Part shown: one piece after another, positions 16,182 through 24,927 of the stretch
Numbering within the stretch: position 1 is the stretch's first letter
Layout of the letters: every line of letters starts with the position of its first letter
Origin: a virus
Length of the DNA: 64,000 bases
Direction: 5' to 3' (one strand)
IMG/VR virus record: IMGVR_UViG_3300025874_000005
Span: 100,119-164,118 of that record
The notes under the pieces: model-generated
The model's input: only the letters and a program-made list of their open reading frames with translations
The model's database searches: none
What the model was told of the DNA's origin: nothing
Made by a program: the position numbers and the translations under genes

Positions 16182-18074
16182 ATGGCAGATACAGGTTTAT
16201 TCCCAAGATTAAGAAGGTTATTTTCTACAGACGTAATAATTCGTAATGTAGGGGGCAGCCAACTTAAAGTTTTCGATGTTAACAAAATCCAGCAAAGTGG
16301 AGAAATTGAAACAAACACACTAGTAGATAGATTTAATAGAATCTATTCAAATTCTTCAACATCACTATATGGTCAACAAGCTGGTTTTAACTACCAGTAT
16401 TTAAGACCTATGCTATACTCAGAATATGATGCAATGGATACAGATGCTATTGTTGCATCTGCTTTAGATATTATAGCTGATGAGTCTACCCTTAAAAATG
16501 ATATGGGTGAAGTGCTACAAATTAAATCTTCTGATGAAGACATCCAAAAAATATTATATAATTTATTTTATGATGTTTTAAATATTGAATTTAATCTTTG
16601 GCCTTGGGTTAGAAATTTAGCTAAATATGGAGATTTTTTCTTAAAATTAGAAATAGCTGAAAAGTATGGAGTATATAATGTAATACCTTATACTGCTTTC
16701 CATATTGAAAGAATGGAGGGAGATGGTGAAAACCCAACTGAAGTTAAATTTAGATTTGACCCAGAAGGAGTATCAGCATCAGATTATGGTATGATGAGTG
16801 TACCAAATGCGGGAGTTAATAATTCCCGCTCTATTATATTTGACAACTATGAAATGGCTCATTTTCGTCTATTAACAGATATGAACTTTTTACCTTATGG
16901 TAGATCATATATAGAGCCTGCTCGTAAATTATTTAAACAGTATGTTTTAATGGAAGATGCTATGTTAATTCATAGAATTGTTCGTGCACCTGAAAAACGT
17001 ATCTTTTATATGAATGTTGGGTCAATTCCTCCAAATGAGGTAGATGCCTTTATGGAAAAAACATTAAGTAAACTTAAACGTACTCCTCACGTAGATGAGA
17101 AAACTGGAGAGTATAACTTAAGATACAACATGCAAAACCTTTTAGAAGATTATTATATTCCTGTTAGAGGTAATGATTCAAGTACTAAAATTGAAAGTGC
17201 AAACGGGTTACAATGGGATGGGATTGCTGATGTTGAATATTTAAGAGATAAATTATTTGCTGCCTTAAAAGTACCAAAAGCATTTTTAGGGTATGATGAA
17301 AATACGGATGGTAAAGCAACACTAGCAGCTCAAGATATTAGATTTGCACGTACTATTGAAAGAATACAAAGAATTATAGTATCAGAATTATATAAAATAG
17401 GATTAGTCCATTTATACACTCAGGGCTATAGAGATGAACAATTAGCTAATTTTGAATTATCATTAACTACCCCATCAATTATATATGATCAAGAAAGGGT
17501 AGCATTAATGAAAGAAAAAATGGATTTAGCAGCTCAAATGACTGAAACTAATTTATTTCCTTCTGATTTCATTTACGACCATTTATTCCATTTAAGTGAA
17601 GACCAATATGATGATTTTAGAGATTTGATTAGAGAAGATGCTAAACGTAAATTTAGAATAGACCAAATAGAAGCAGAAGGTAATGATCCTGTTGAAACTG
17701 GCAAATCATATGGTACACCTCATGATTTAGCTTCACTATATGGTAAGGGTAGAATGTATTCAAACCCAGGTGATGTTCCTAAACCTGAAACATATGATAA
17801 AGATGGAGATAAAGATGTATTAGGTAGACCAAAAGAAAAAGCTTCTAAAAGAAACACACAAGATGATAATTTTGGTAAAGATAGATTAGGTGCTAAAGGT
17901 ATAAAAAAGGATTATAATGATACAAATAAAAGTGGTATGGCTTTAGAAAATAATAGCCACTTTGCAAAGCATCAATCCATGTTAAAATCTATCCCTACAG
18001 GTAAAAAGTTAGTATTTGAAGATAAACCCGCAAAAAGTTCGCTTCTTGACGAGTCAAATATTAAGGAACAATAA
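16182..18074 (+). CDS. gp20: Portal protein (gp20)
   Basis: A 630-residue portal of the T4 gp20 family, the dodecamer at the unique head vertex through which DNA enters and leaves. Recognisable segments are FLPYGRSYIEPARKLFKQY, IHRIVRAPEKRIFYMNVG, the DYYIPVRGNDSSTKIE region, VPKAFLGYDENTDGKA and ARTIERIQRIIV. The C-terminal ~120 residues are low-complexity and charged (Lys/Asp/Gly), longer than I would expect from T4. It follows terL as in many T4-like genomes, while core-protein genes lie downstream. Confidence 0.95.
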   Translation: MADTGLFPRLRRLFSTDVIIRNVGGSQLKVFDVNKIQQSGEIETNTLVDRFNRIYSNSSTSLYGQQAGFNYQYLRPMLYSEYDAMDTDAIVASALDIIADESTLKNDMGEVLQIKSSDEDIQKILYNLFYDVLNIEFNLWPWVRNLAKYGDFFLKLEIAEKYGVYNVIPYTAFHIERMEGDGENPTEVKFRFDPEGVSASDYGMMSVPNAGVNNSRSIIFDNYEMAHFRLLTDMNFLPYGRSYIEPARKLFKQYVLMEDAMLIHRIVRAPEKRIFYMNVGSIPPNEVDAFMEKTLSKLKRTPHVDEKTGEYNLRYNMQNLLEDYYIPVRGNDSSTKIESANGLQWDGIADVEYLRDKLFAALKVPKAFLGYDENTDGKATLAAQDIRFARTIERIQRIIVSELYKIGLVHLYTQGYRDEQLANFELSLTTPSIIYDQERVALMKEKMDLAAQMTETNLFPSDFIYDHLFHLSEDQYDDFRDLIREDAKRKFRIDQIEAEGNDPVETGKSYGTPHDLASLYGKGRMYSNPGDVPKPETYDKDGDKDVLGRPKEKASKRNTQDDNFGKDRLGAKGIKKDYNDTNKSGMALENNSHFAKHQSMLKSIPTGKKLVFEDKPAKSSLLDESNIKEQ

Positions 18075-18081
18075 TTTTAGT

Positions 18082-18090
18082 ATATTTATA
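18082..18090 (+). promoter_or_regulatory. ATATTTATA element (candidate late promoter)
   Basis: TATATTTATAAAAAAA, 15 bases before ATG 18106. Confidence 0.5.
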
Positions 18091-18105
18091 AAAAAATATT
18101 GATTG

Positions 18106-18963
18106 ATGTATATAAAACATTCAAAATTCAGGAATACAGGCATTTTATTCGAGGTAATAGTAAGAAAAATTACATCAGAAACCCTGTCAGGAAAAGATTC
18201 ACCAGCTATTAACATTCTAAAATCCCACTTTGTAAATACTGAGTTAGGGAAAGAATATAAATTGTATGAAACTATATTTAAATCTAAAAATCTAGATAGT
18301 ACTAGAGCTAGTACAGTTTTAGATACCATATTAGAATCTTCAAAAAGACTTAATAGAACTAGGATTAGAAAAGAAAAATACAATCTTATAAAAGAACTTA
18401 AAGCTCACTATAATGTTGAAGATTTATTTAAAACAAAACTTAATGATTATAAAGCACAGGCTTCATTGTATACTTTATTAGAAACATACAACACAGAAAA
18501 ATTAATAGACCCAAATCAAATTATAGATAATAAAGTTACACTATTAGAATATTTAACATCTAAAGATATAAATAGAGATAATGTTAAAGAAGATGTAATT
18601 GAAGAGTTTAAATCTCAAGATAAAGATATTCGTACATTAACATATTATGTATTACTAGAAAAATTTAATGATAAATACTCAACATTAAACCCTAGACAAA
18701 AGAATATTCTTAAAGAATTTATTGAGTCTGTAGATAACACACCATCATTAAAAGAATTTTATAATAAAGAAGTTCTTTTTATTAAAGAATCAATTAAATC
18801 TCAAATTGCTAAAACAGAAAGTAAAGTAATTAAGATTAAATTAAATGAAGTTAATTCTTTGATTAGTGAGTTAAATAAAAAAACAACCATTAAAAGTGAT
18901 CACTTAGTTGATTTGTTACAATACCATTCATTAATAGAAGAATTAACAAAATCAAATGGATAG
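18106..18963 (+). CDS. Prohead-core/assembly protein, marine T4-like type
   Basis: I use ATG 18106 (285 residues); the TTG three bases earlier adds only one residue. The all-helical, Lys-rich protein starts MYIKHSKFRNTGILFEVIVR and contains ITSETLSGKDSPAI, TELGKEYKLYETIF and RIRKEKYNLIKELKAHYN, a pattern I recognise as a conserved gene lying between portal and protease in marine T4-like phages, where T4 has gp67/gp68. It overlaps the next gene by eight bases. Probably a minor core component; the exact role is not established. Confidence 0.65.
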   Translation: MYIKHSKFRNTGILFEVIVRKITSETLSGKDSPAINILKSHFVNTELGKEYKLYETIFKSKNLDSTRASTVLDTILESSKRLNRTRIRKEKYNLIKELKAHYNVEDLFKTKLNDYKAQASLYTLLETYNTEKLIDPNQIIDNKVTLLEYLTSKDINRDNVKEDVIEEFKSQDKDIRTLTYYVLLEKFNDKYSTLNPRQKNILKEFIESVDNTPSLKEFYNKEVLFIKESIKSQIAKTESKVIKIKLNEVNSLISELNKKTTIKSDHLVDLLQYHSLIEELTKSNG

Positions 18964-19993
18964 CATAGTAGAAAAAATAATTGGCTTGATAAAAGAAGTT
19001 AAAAGAAAAGATATTGATCCAAAATTAATAACTTGGATTGAAGATAGATATGGTCCTTGGGATGATAGAGATTTTATATCTGATGATGGTGATACTTATT
19101 TTAAAACAGATGCTGATTATGAATCTGAAGGAGGTGGAATTTCACATAAAATAGTTAAATTGCCTTCATTTTCAGTATTAATCAAACAATTAAAAGCAAC
19201 TAGGGATGCTGCTAATGAATTAGTTAAAGGTGAATCTGTAAGAGATGATGAGATATTAAGAGATATATCTAATGAATTAAAAAGAGAATTTAATAGATTT
19301 AGAACTCATTTAAGAAAAGAATACCCAGCATTTTATGCTCAATTAAAATCTCAACTTACTAAAGAAGAATTAGAGGAAATGTCTACAACTGGCGGTGGAG
19401 CAGGTGCTGCTTCATTTACCCCGGGTACAGGAATGCAATATGCAACCCCATATGCTTTTAAAAAAGCTAAAAAAGCAGTGCAAAAAGAAGCATTACAACT
19501 AGTACATGTTTACGATAAAGATGGTAAAATGTATGGTACTGGATCAGTTGAAAAGGTAGAAGGGGATAAAACGACAGTTCGTTTTGATGGTAGTACAGTT
19601 AAAATATTTCCTAGCAATAGAGTAAAACTAGTAAAAGAGGATATTGGAGCAACATTAGGCCCAGGACCTAAAGCAGGTCCAGAAGGAGTAAAAGATAATG
19701 CATACGTAAAACAATTTAAATATAGTTTAGTACCTAAGAAAATAAAAGGATCTGGTTTAGAAGTTAAGCAGTTATTTGAAGCTGATGATGTAAAATCATT
19801 CCAACAAGAAAGAATAGCTGCTTTTGATGTAATTGAACAACAACTTAATGATATTTATAAGATGTTAAGCAATGCTAAAAATGAAACAGGGGATTATTAC
19901 ACAGAAAACCCTACATCATTTTCAGTTATAAAACCAACAGATCTAGTATTAGATTATATAAAAGATATAAAAGACTTATTAAAAGGAGAATAA
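18956..19993 (+). CDS. Head-core protein sharing a segment with the capsid protein
   Basis: A 345-residue protein. Residues 1-140 are charged and helical. A Gly/Thr-rich hinge follows (142-165; TTGGGAGAASFTPGTGMQ) that closely resembles residues 62-81 of the major capsid protein (TGGPLPGAGTFTPGTGAQ). Then comes a small beta domain (~180-225; LQLVHVYDKDGKMYGTGSV) like a KOW or SH3-type barrel, and a helical C terminus. L-E-E before Met just ahead of the hinge could be cut by gp21. The position between portal and protease fits a prohead core or scaffold component. Confidence 0.6.
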   Translation: MDSIVEKIIGLIKEVKRKDIDPKLITWIEDRYGPWDDRDFISDDGDTYFKTDADYESEGGGISHKIVKLPSFSVLIKQLKATRDAANELVKGESVRDDEILRDISNELKREFNRFRTHLRKEYPAFYAQLKSQLTKEELEEMSTTGGGAGAASFTPGTGMQYATPYAFKKAKKAVQKEALQLVHVYDKDGKMYGTGSVEKVEGDKTTVRFDGSTVKIFPSNRVKLVKEDIGATLGPGPKAGPEGVKDNAYVKQFKYSLVPKKIKGSGLEVKQLFEADDVKSFQQERIAAFDVIEQQLNDIYKMLSNAKNETGDYYTENPTSFSVIKPTDLVLDYIKDIKDLLKGE

Positions 19994-21160
19994 ATGAAAA
20001 CATTACAAGAACAATACAACCAAATTAAAAAGGGAAAAGGCAGTAAGCATATTTTCCTTAAAGAAGTTAAAGCTAAATATCCTAATTTAGTACGTAATGC
20101 TGCAGGATTTGATGAAGCATCATCTGCTCTAATTGGTAGAAGCATTATAGCTGAAAACCTTTATGTAGGAACAGGAAACACTAAAAAACCAGACTGGTTT
20201 AAACTTTTTGATGACAACATGAACTTAATCTCTGAGGAAGAAGCTAAAGCTATAGAAAAAAAGGTAACAAAAGGAGTAACTGATTTACAAGCACCTGATA
20301 AAGGATACGATTATAAAGATGATAAAATGCTTAATAATGTATCTGGTGAGCAATTTCGTCAAGGATATTTTACAGAACTTACTTGTGTATCTAATAAAGA
20401 CAAAACTAAGGAAGAATTAATAGATTTAGTTATTAAAAATATTGATAAAAACCCCCTATATTATATTGAGGAAGCTCAATTTGGCATTAAAGGGATAGGA
20501 TATACTGAAGATGCACCCGCTTTAGGTAAAGGTAAAATGGTTAAAGATCCGGGTGTTGGTGGTGGATATGGTGAAGCTACAAAAAAAGACTTCCCAGAAG
20601 GTGAAGTAGGTACTGGTTATTTAGAAATTAAAGAAAACAAAATGATATCATTATTAAACTTATTAGAAAATAGTCCTTTAGGTGAAAAACCAAAGGCAAA
20701 AGTAAAAAAGAAAGTAAAAAAAGAAACAACAGATAGCAAATTAGCCGAGATTGAAAATAATGGTAGAATTGCTACTCTTGAGTTACAAATTAATGCCTTA
20801 GATGAAATCATTGAAAGTAAAAATGATAGAATTTCTATGGTATCCGAAGATGAAAGTTTATCTGAATTAGTAGATAAGAAAAAAATGAAAGAAATGCAAC
20901 GTGAAGTAAAAGTTCTTGAAAAGAAAAAAGCGGGCATGGAGAAAATGTATGAAAAGATGTGTGGTAAATCATACAAAAAAGTAGTTACTGAAATGGATCC
21001 TGAAGCATGGAAAAGACAAAATGGTCAAGATGCTGATTGGGCACCAAGAAATGAAGAAAGTAATGCTAACAGTAATGAAGGATCTAACGAAAATTCAAAC
21101 GAAAATTCAAACGATAATAAAGAATCATATTCAGGATTATCAAAATTTAGAACTGCATAA
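19994..21160 (+). CDS. Coiled-coil head-assembly protein
   Basis: A 388-residue protein starting right after the previous stop, preceded by AAAGGAGAATAA, one of few good Shine-Dalgarno-like sequences here. Residues ~1-60 are basic (KGKGSKHIFLKEVKAKYPN), ~60-200 mixed, ~225-245 a Lys run (KAKVKKKVKKE), ~250-335 a long predicted coiled coil, and the C terminus has Asn/Glu/Ser repeats (SNENSNENSND). It lies directly before the prohead protease gene. A core or scaffold partner is the natural reading; no enzymatic motif is seen. Confidence 0.6.
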   Translation: MKTLQEQYNQIKKGKGSKHIFLKEVKAKYPNLVRNAAGFDEASSALIGRSIIAENLYVGTGNTKKPDWFKLFDDNMNLISEEEAKAIEKKVTKGVTDLQAPDKGYDYKDDKMLNNVSGEQFRQGYFTELTCVSNKDKTKEELIDLVIKNIDKNPLYYIEEAQFGIKGIGYTEDAPALGKGKMVKDPGVGGGYGEATKKDFPEGEVGTGYLEIKENKMISLLNLLENSPLGEKPKAKVKKKVKKETTDSKLAEIENNGRIATLELQINALDEIIESKNDRISMVSEDESLSELVDKKKMKEMQREVKVLEKKKAGMEKMYEKMCGKSYKKVVTEMDPEAWKRQNGQDADWAPRNEESNANSNEGSNENSNENSNDNKESYSGLSKFRTA

Positions 21161-21168
21161 AACATATT

Positions 21169-21771
21169 ATGAGTCAATTACTAATAGAAACACACGTATT
21201 TAAACCTAAGGGAGTCATTTTAAATGAATCACGCTCAAAACGAGGTTTACCCTTAGTTGAAGGAATATTAGCTACTGCTGAAGTAAAAAACGGTAATGGT
21301 AGGTATTATTCTAAAGAATTGTGGGATAGAGAAATTGACAAATATAGAGTATTAGTTGATGAAAATAGAGCAATGGGAGAATTAGACCACCCAGAATCCT
21401 CAGTAATAAATTTACAGAATGTATCACATAATATTTCTGAAATGTGGTGGGATGGAGATAATGTAATGGGTAAAATAGAAATTTTACCTACACCAAATGG
21501 TAATATACTCAAAGCATTAGTTGAAAGTGGGATTACAGTAGGTGTGTCTTCAAGAGGAATGGGTTCATTAGAACAAAAAGGTGAATTAATGGAAGTTCAA
21601 GATGACTTTGAATTATTATGTTGGGATTTTGTCTCAACACCATCTAACCCAGACTCATTTATGCATTTAGTAAGAGAAAATAAAGAATTTAAATCACAAG
21701 ATAAATATAAAAACGTAAATAATATATTAGGTGAAATATTATGTTCATACGGACATTGCCCTATATTATAG
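21169..21771 (+). CDS. gp21: Prohead protease (gp21)
   Basis: A 200-residue serine protease of the T4 gp21 family. H74 lies in MGELDHPESS and the nucleophile in VGVSSRGMGS (S127 or S128); NVSHNISEMWWDG and GKIEILPTPNG are family segments. It is built into the prohead core, activates after capsid assembly, and degrades scaffold and trims capsid and internal proteins at (L/I)-x-E sites. Several window proteins carry such sites near their N termini. It follows the core-protein genes and is terminated before the scaffold gene. Confidence 0.93.
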   Translation: MSQLLIETHVFKPKGVILNESRSKRGLPLVEGILATAEVKNGNGRYYSKELWDREIDKYRVLVDENRAMGELDHPESSVINLQNVSHNISEMWWDGDNVMGKIEILPTPNGNILKALVESGITVGVSSRGMGSLEQKGELMEVQDDFELLCWDFVSTPSNPDSFMHLVRENKEFKSQDKYKNVNNILGEILCSYGHCPIL

Positions 21772-21800
21772 CTTAACAATACAACCCCTGATTCCTAGAA

Positions 21801-21831
21801 GAGGCGCACTCATTTTTTTGATGCGCCTTTT
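21801..21831 (+). terminator. Intrinsic terminator after prohead protease
   Basis: Stem AGGCGCA / TGCGCCT, extendable to ten pairs, with a T-rich 13-base loop and a short T run. Separates gp21 from the gp22-gp23 unit. Confidence 0.8.
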
Positions 21832-21869
21832 CGACTTTTATACCTTTGCATATACGTATAATTGATAAT

Positions 21870-21890
21870 ATGTCATTTCTCATATGACAT
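21870..21890 (+). repeat. Inverted repeat in the scaffold leader (first)
   Basis: Perfect seven-base arms ATGTCAT / ATGACAT around a seven-base loop, no T tract. Part of the 190-base gap before gp22 that also holds a terminator, ATACGTATAAT and a second hairpin. Confidence 0.6.
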
Positions 21891-21916
21891 CAATAATTTT
21901 TTATTATAACCCCCAT

Positions 21917-21936
21917 TACGTTTCTTAATAAACGTA
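21917..21936 (+). repeat. Inverted repeat in the scaffold leader (second)
   Basis: Perfect seven-base arms TACGTTT / AAACGTA around CTTAAT, 25 bases before the scaffold ATG. No T tract, so a control or mRNA-protecting hairpin is more likely than a terminator. Confidence 0.6.
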
Positions 21937-21961
21937 GTTTCCCAACAAAAAATTTAGGAAA

Positions 21962-23119
21962 ATGAATAGAAACTTTTTACAAGAGGCTATCGCCGATGCT
22001 AAAGCAGTCAAAGAATCTGCAATAGCAAATGCTAAAGTCGCATTAGAAGAAGCTTTCTCACCTCAAGTTCAAGCCATGTTTGCTAGTAAACTAGAAGAAA
22101 TGGAAAAAGACGAAGAAGTGAATGAAGCTTATGATGATGTAGATGAAGCAAAAGATGATGAAATTTCAGAAAAGAAAGAGTACATGACCAAAAAGGAAAA
22201 GCGCGAAGGTGACGATCGTAAGTCTGATAATAAGGCTGAGACTGAAACTGAAAAAATGCGTAAAATCAAAGAGGAAGAAGAAATGGACTTAGACGAAATT
22301 TTAGCAGAGTTAGAAAAAGATGAAGATCTTAAAGAAAATGCTCGTACAGACGCTGAAGAAGAAGGCTACAAGGACGGTATGAAGGACGAAAAAGAGGACT
22401 TGAAAGAGGACGAACGTACGGATGCTGAAGAAGAAGGCTACTTAGACGGTGAAAAAGACGAGAAAGAAGACATGGATGATGAGGACGATGAAGATATCGA
22501 CCTTGAAGATATGTCAGAAGAAGACCTTAAGAAATTTATCGAAGACGTAATCGAAGATATGGTTAGTGCAGGTGAAATTGAAGCCGGCGAATCATTCGAA
22601 GATGATGTAGATGTTGATGTTGATGCAGATGGTGAAATTGAAATAGAAGATGATGAAGAAACTTCTGTAGATGTAGCTGAAGCTAAAGACGACATTGATG
22701 AATACGGTAAAGAAGAAATCGATGAAGCAAAAGACGAAATGGATGAAGTTAAAAAAGATTTAGATGAAGCAATGAAAACTGTTGCTACTTTAAGATCTGA
22801 ACTAAATGAAATCAATTTGTTAAATGCTAAATTACTTTACACAAACAAAGTGTTCCGCGGTAAAAATTTATCTGAAAACCAAAAGGTTAAAGTGTTAGGT
22901 GCTTTTGATAAAGCTGAAACAGTTAAAGAAGTAAAACTTGTATTTGAAACTATTAATAGTAGTGTTAAATCAAAAACTACAAATAATTCTATAAGCGAAG
23001 GCTTTAGAGCTAAAGGTAGTGCCTCAAATATGTCAGCTCCAAAAGTAACTAAAAAACAACCAATTGTTGAATCAGATGAAATGGTCGCTCGCTTTAAAAA
23101 ATTAGCTGGAATAATCTAA
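21962..23119 (+). CDS. gp22: Prohead scaffolding core protein (gp22)
   Basis: A 385-residue, extremely acidic scaffold. The N terminus MNRNFLQEAIADAKAVKESA and the conserved C-terminal helix (EINLLNAKLLYTNKVFRGKN, then VKVLGAFDKAETVKEV) identify gp22. The middle is Asp/Glu-rich with a near-perfect internal duplication around residues 127-170. I-S-E before Gly in NNSISEGFRAKG is a candidate protease site. It forms the core on which gp23 assembles and is degraded by gp21. It has a long hairpin-rich leader and is followed after 46 bases by gp23. The codons look more GC-rich than in most neighbours. Confidence 0.9.
   Translation: MNRNFLQEAIADAKAVKESAIANAKVALEEAFSPQVQAMFASKLEEMEKDEEVNEAYDDVDEAKDDEISEKKEYMTKKEKREGDDRKSDNKAETETEKMRKIKEEEEMDLDEILAELEKDEDLKENARTDAEEEGYKDGMKDEKEDLKEDERTDAEEEGYLDGEKDEKEDMDDEDDEDIDLEDMSEEDLKKFIEDVIEDMVSAGEIEAGESFEDDVDVDVDADGEIEIEDDEETSVDVAEAKDDIDEYGKEEIDEAKDEMDEVKKDLDEAMKTVATLRSELNEINLLNAKLLYTNKVFRGKNLSENQKVKVLGAFDKAETVKEVKLVFETINSSVKSKTTNNSISEGFRAKGSASNMSAPKVTKKQPIVESDEMVARFKKLAGII
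22341..22470 (+). repeat. Tandem duplication within the scaffold gene
   Basis: Two copies of about 24 codons encode RTDAEEEGYKDGMKDEKED and RTDAEEEGYLDGEKDEKED with matching DNA (GCTGAAGAAGAAGGCTAC in both). Confidence 0.7.
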
Positions 23120-23165
23120 TTAAGTAAAACAAAACAATTAATTATTAAATTTAAAAACGTAAAAA

Positions 23166-24806
23166 ATGAGTCAATTAAATTCTCTTTTAGAAAGCGCTAA
23201 TCCTTACAAGTCACTACAAAGTGATGCTGCAAGATTAGCCAACAAATGGAACAAGACAGGCTTGTTAGAAGGTATCGGAAACGAAACTGAGAAAAACAAT
23301 ATGTCTATGATCCTTGAAAACCAAGCTAAGCAATTAGTGATGGAAGAAAGTAACACCGGTGGTCCACTTCCTGGAGCAGGTACATTCACTCCTGGAACAG
23401 GAGCACAATGGGCAGGTGTAGCTTTACCACTAGTAAGAAAGGTATTTGGTCAAATCGCAGCGAAAGAATTCGTTTCGGTTCAACCAATGAATTTACCTTC
23501 TGGTCTAGTATTTTATCTAGATTTCCAATACGGAACTGCAGGTAAACAACCTTTTGCACAAGGCGGATCACTTTACGGTGATACTGACGGTAACTTACCA
23601 TTTGGTAATGGTGCTACAGGTGGTCTTTATGGTGCTGGTAGATTTGGTTATTCAATTAACAATACTCAATCTGCTGCTTATGCAGTAGCTTCTGGTTCTG
23701 TTGATTGGTATAGTGATTTGAATGCTGATTCTTCAGTATCTCAGTCTTATGTTGCAGGTGCTTCAGGTCAAATTGTAAAATTAACTGTCCCTTCTGCTTC
23801 ATTACCTAACTTTGATGAAAGAGCAGTAAGAGGTTTTTACCTTTCAGGTTCAGCTGCTGATTTACCAGCTTCTGCTACTCAATACCCACAATTTACTAAA
23901 ATCAATGGTGCAAACATTGAATTCTTTGTAGGTTCTGATGTTGTTGAAGCAGGTGCATTAAAAGTTGAGTATTTACTACAAACAAATGACGCTCAAAGAG
24001 GTGATTTTGAAGATGGTAATAACAACTTAAATGCTGACAACACTCCAATTTCAATTCCAGAAATCAATATTCAAATGCAGTCGGAAGCAATTGTTGCTAA
24101 GACTCGTAAATTGAAAGCTGTTTGGACTCCTGAGTTTGCTCAAGATCTTAACGCTTACCACTCTTTGGATGCTGAAGCTGAATTAACTTCAATTATGAGT
24201 GAGTATATCTCATTAGAAATTGATTTAGAAATTCTTGATATGTTGATCGAATCTGCTGCTGCTGGTACTGAGTACTGGAGTGCACAGAATAACTTAGCAT
24301 TAGCTTCAACAGGTGTTGTAGATTCAGATTTAGGTTTCTACAACTCACAAGGACAATGGTTCCAAACTTTAGGAACTAAAGTTCAGAAATTGAGTAATAT
24401 CATTCACCAGAAAACTCTAAGAGGTGGAGCTAATTTTATGGTATGTTCTCCAACAGTAGCTACAATTATCGAATCCATTCCAGGATTTGCTAGTACTTCT
24501 GATGGTGATGCTGCTAAAATGAGCTACGCATTTGGTGTACAAAAAGCAGGTACTATCAATTCAAGATACACAGTTTATAAGAATCCATACATGACTGAAA
24601 ATACCATTTTAATGGGCTTTAGAGGTGGACAATTCTTAGAAGCAGGTGCTGTATTTGCTCCATATATTCCGTTAATCATGACTCCATTAGTATACGATCC
24701 AAATACCTTTACTCCAAGAAAAGGTCTATTAACTCGTTACGCTAAGAAAGTCGTAAGACCAGAATTTTATGGTAAGATCTTCGTAGAAGGTTTAAACACT
24801 CTATAA
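23166..24806 (+). CDS. gp23: Major capsid protein (gp23)
   Basis: A 546-residue HK97-fold capsid protein of the T4 gp23 family. The N-terminal ~60 residues are a propeptide (LLESANPYKSLQSDAARLAN); the likely gp21 cut is around E60-E61 (QLVMEESNTGG), close to T4's E65. FVSVQPMNLPSGLVFYLDF, VAKTRKLKAVWTPEFAQDL, DAEAELTSIMSEYISLEIDL and IFVEGLNTL at the end are hallmark segments. It forms the icosahedral lattice after scaffold removal. It shares a unit with gp22 and is followed by a strong terminator. No separate vertex protein (gp24) gene is seen nearby. Confidence 0.96.
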   Translation: MSQLNSLLESANPYKSLQSDAARLANKWNKTGLLEGIGNETEKNNMSMILENQAKQLVMEESNTGGPLPGAGTFTPGTGAQWAGVALPLVRKVFGQIAAKEFVSVQPMNLPSGLVFYLDFQYGTAGKQPFAQGGSLYGDTDGNLPFGNGATGGLYGAGRFGYSINNTQSAAYAVASGSVDWYSDLNADSSVSQSYVAGASGQIVKLTVPSASLPNFDERAVRGFYLSGSAADLPASATQYPQFTKINGANIEFFVGSDVVEAGALKVEYLLQTNDAQRGDFEDGNNNLNADNTPISIPEINIQMQSEAIVAKTRKLKAVWTPEFAQDLNAYHSLDAEAELTSIMSEYISLEIDLEILDMLIESAAAGTEYWSAQNNLALASTGVVDSDLGFYNSQGQWFQTLGTKVQKLSNIIHQKTLRGGANFMVCSPTVATIIESIPGFASTSDGDAAKMSYAFGVQKAGTINSRYTVYKNPYMTENTILMGFRGGQFLEAGAVFAPYIPLIMTPLVYDPNTFTPRKGLLTRYAKKVVRPEFYGKIFVEGLNTL

Positions 24807-24830
24807 TCAATAGATTATAAATAAATTAAG

Positions 24831-24859
24831 AGCCCCGCGTCAGCGGGGCTTTTTTTTTG
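24831..24859 (+). terminator. Strong intrinsic terminator after the capsid gene
   Basis: Eight-base GC-rich stem AGCCCCGC / GCGGGGCT, loop GTCA, then a ten-T run. Confidence 0.92.
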
Positions 24860-24889
24860 TTACTAGTGTGTACCTAGTAGGTAGTTAGT

Positions 24890-24898
24890 ATATTTATA
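24890..24898 (+). promoter_or_regulatory. ATATTTATA element followed by TCGAATATTAA
   Basis: ATATTTATA then CTCGAATATTAATTAAAA, 29 bases before ATG 24928. The same TATAC-N-CGAATATTAA string lies after the 54165 terminator. Confidence 0.5.
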
Positions 24899-24927
24899 CT
24901 CGAATATTAATTAAAATAGTTTTTAAA

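Noticed and set aside
18103-18105. TTG start for the 18106 gene
   Set aside because: It adds one residue directly before a good ATG that starts the conserved MYIKHSKFRNTG segment.
22438-22815. Minus-strand Ser-rich frame in the scaffold gene
   Set aside because: Complement of Asp/Glu codons (GAT, GAA give ATC, TTC) yields Ser/Phe-rich frames by composition; no start context. Similar shadows at 2235-2429 and 20617-20976 rejected likewise.
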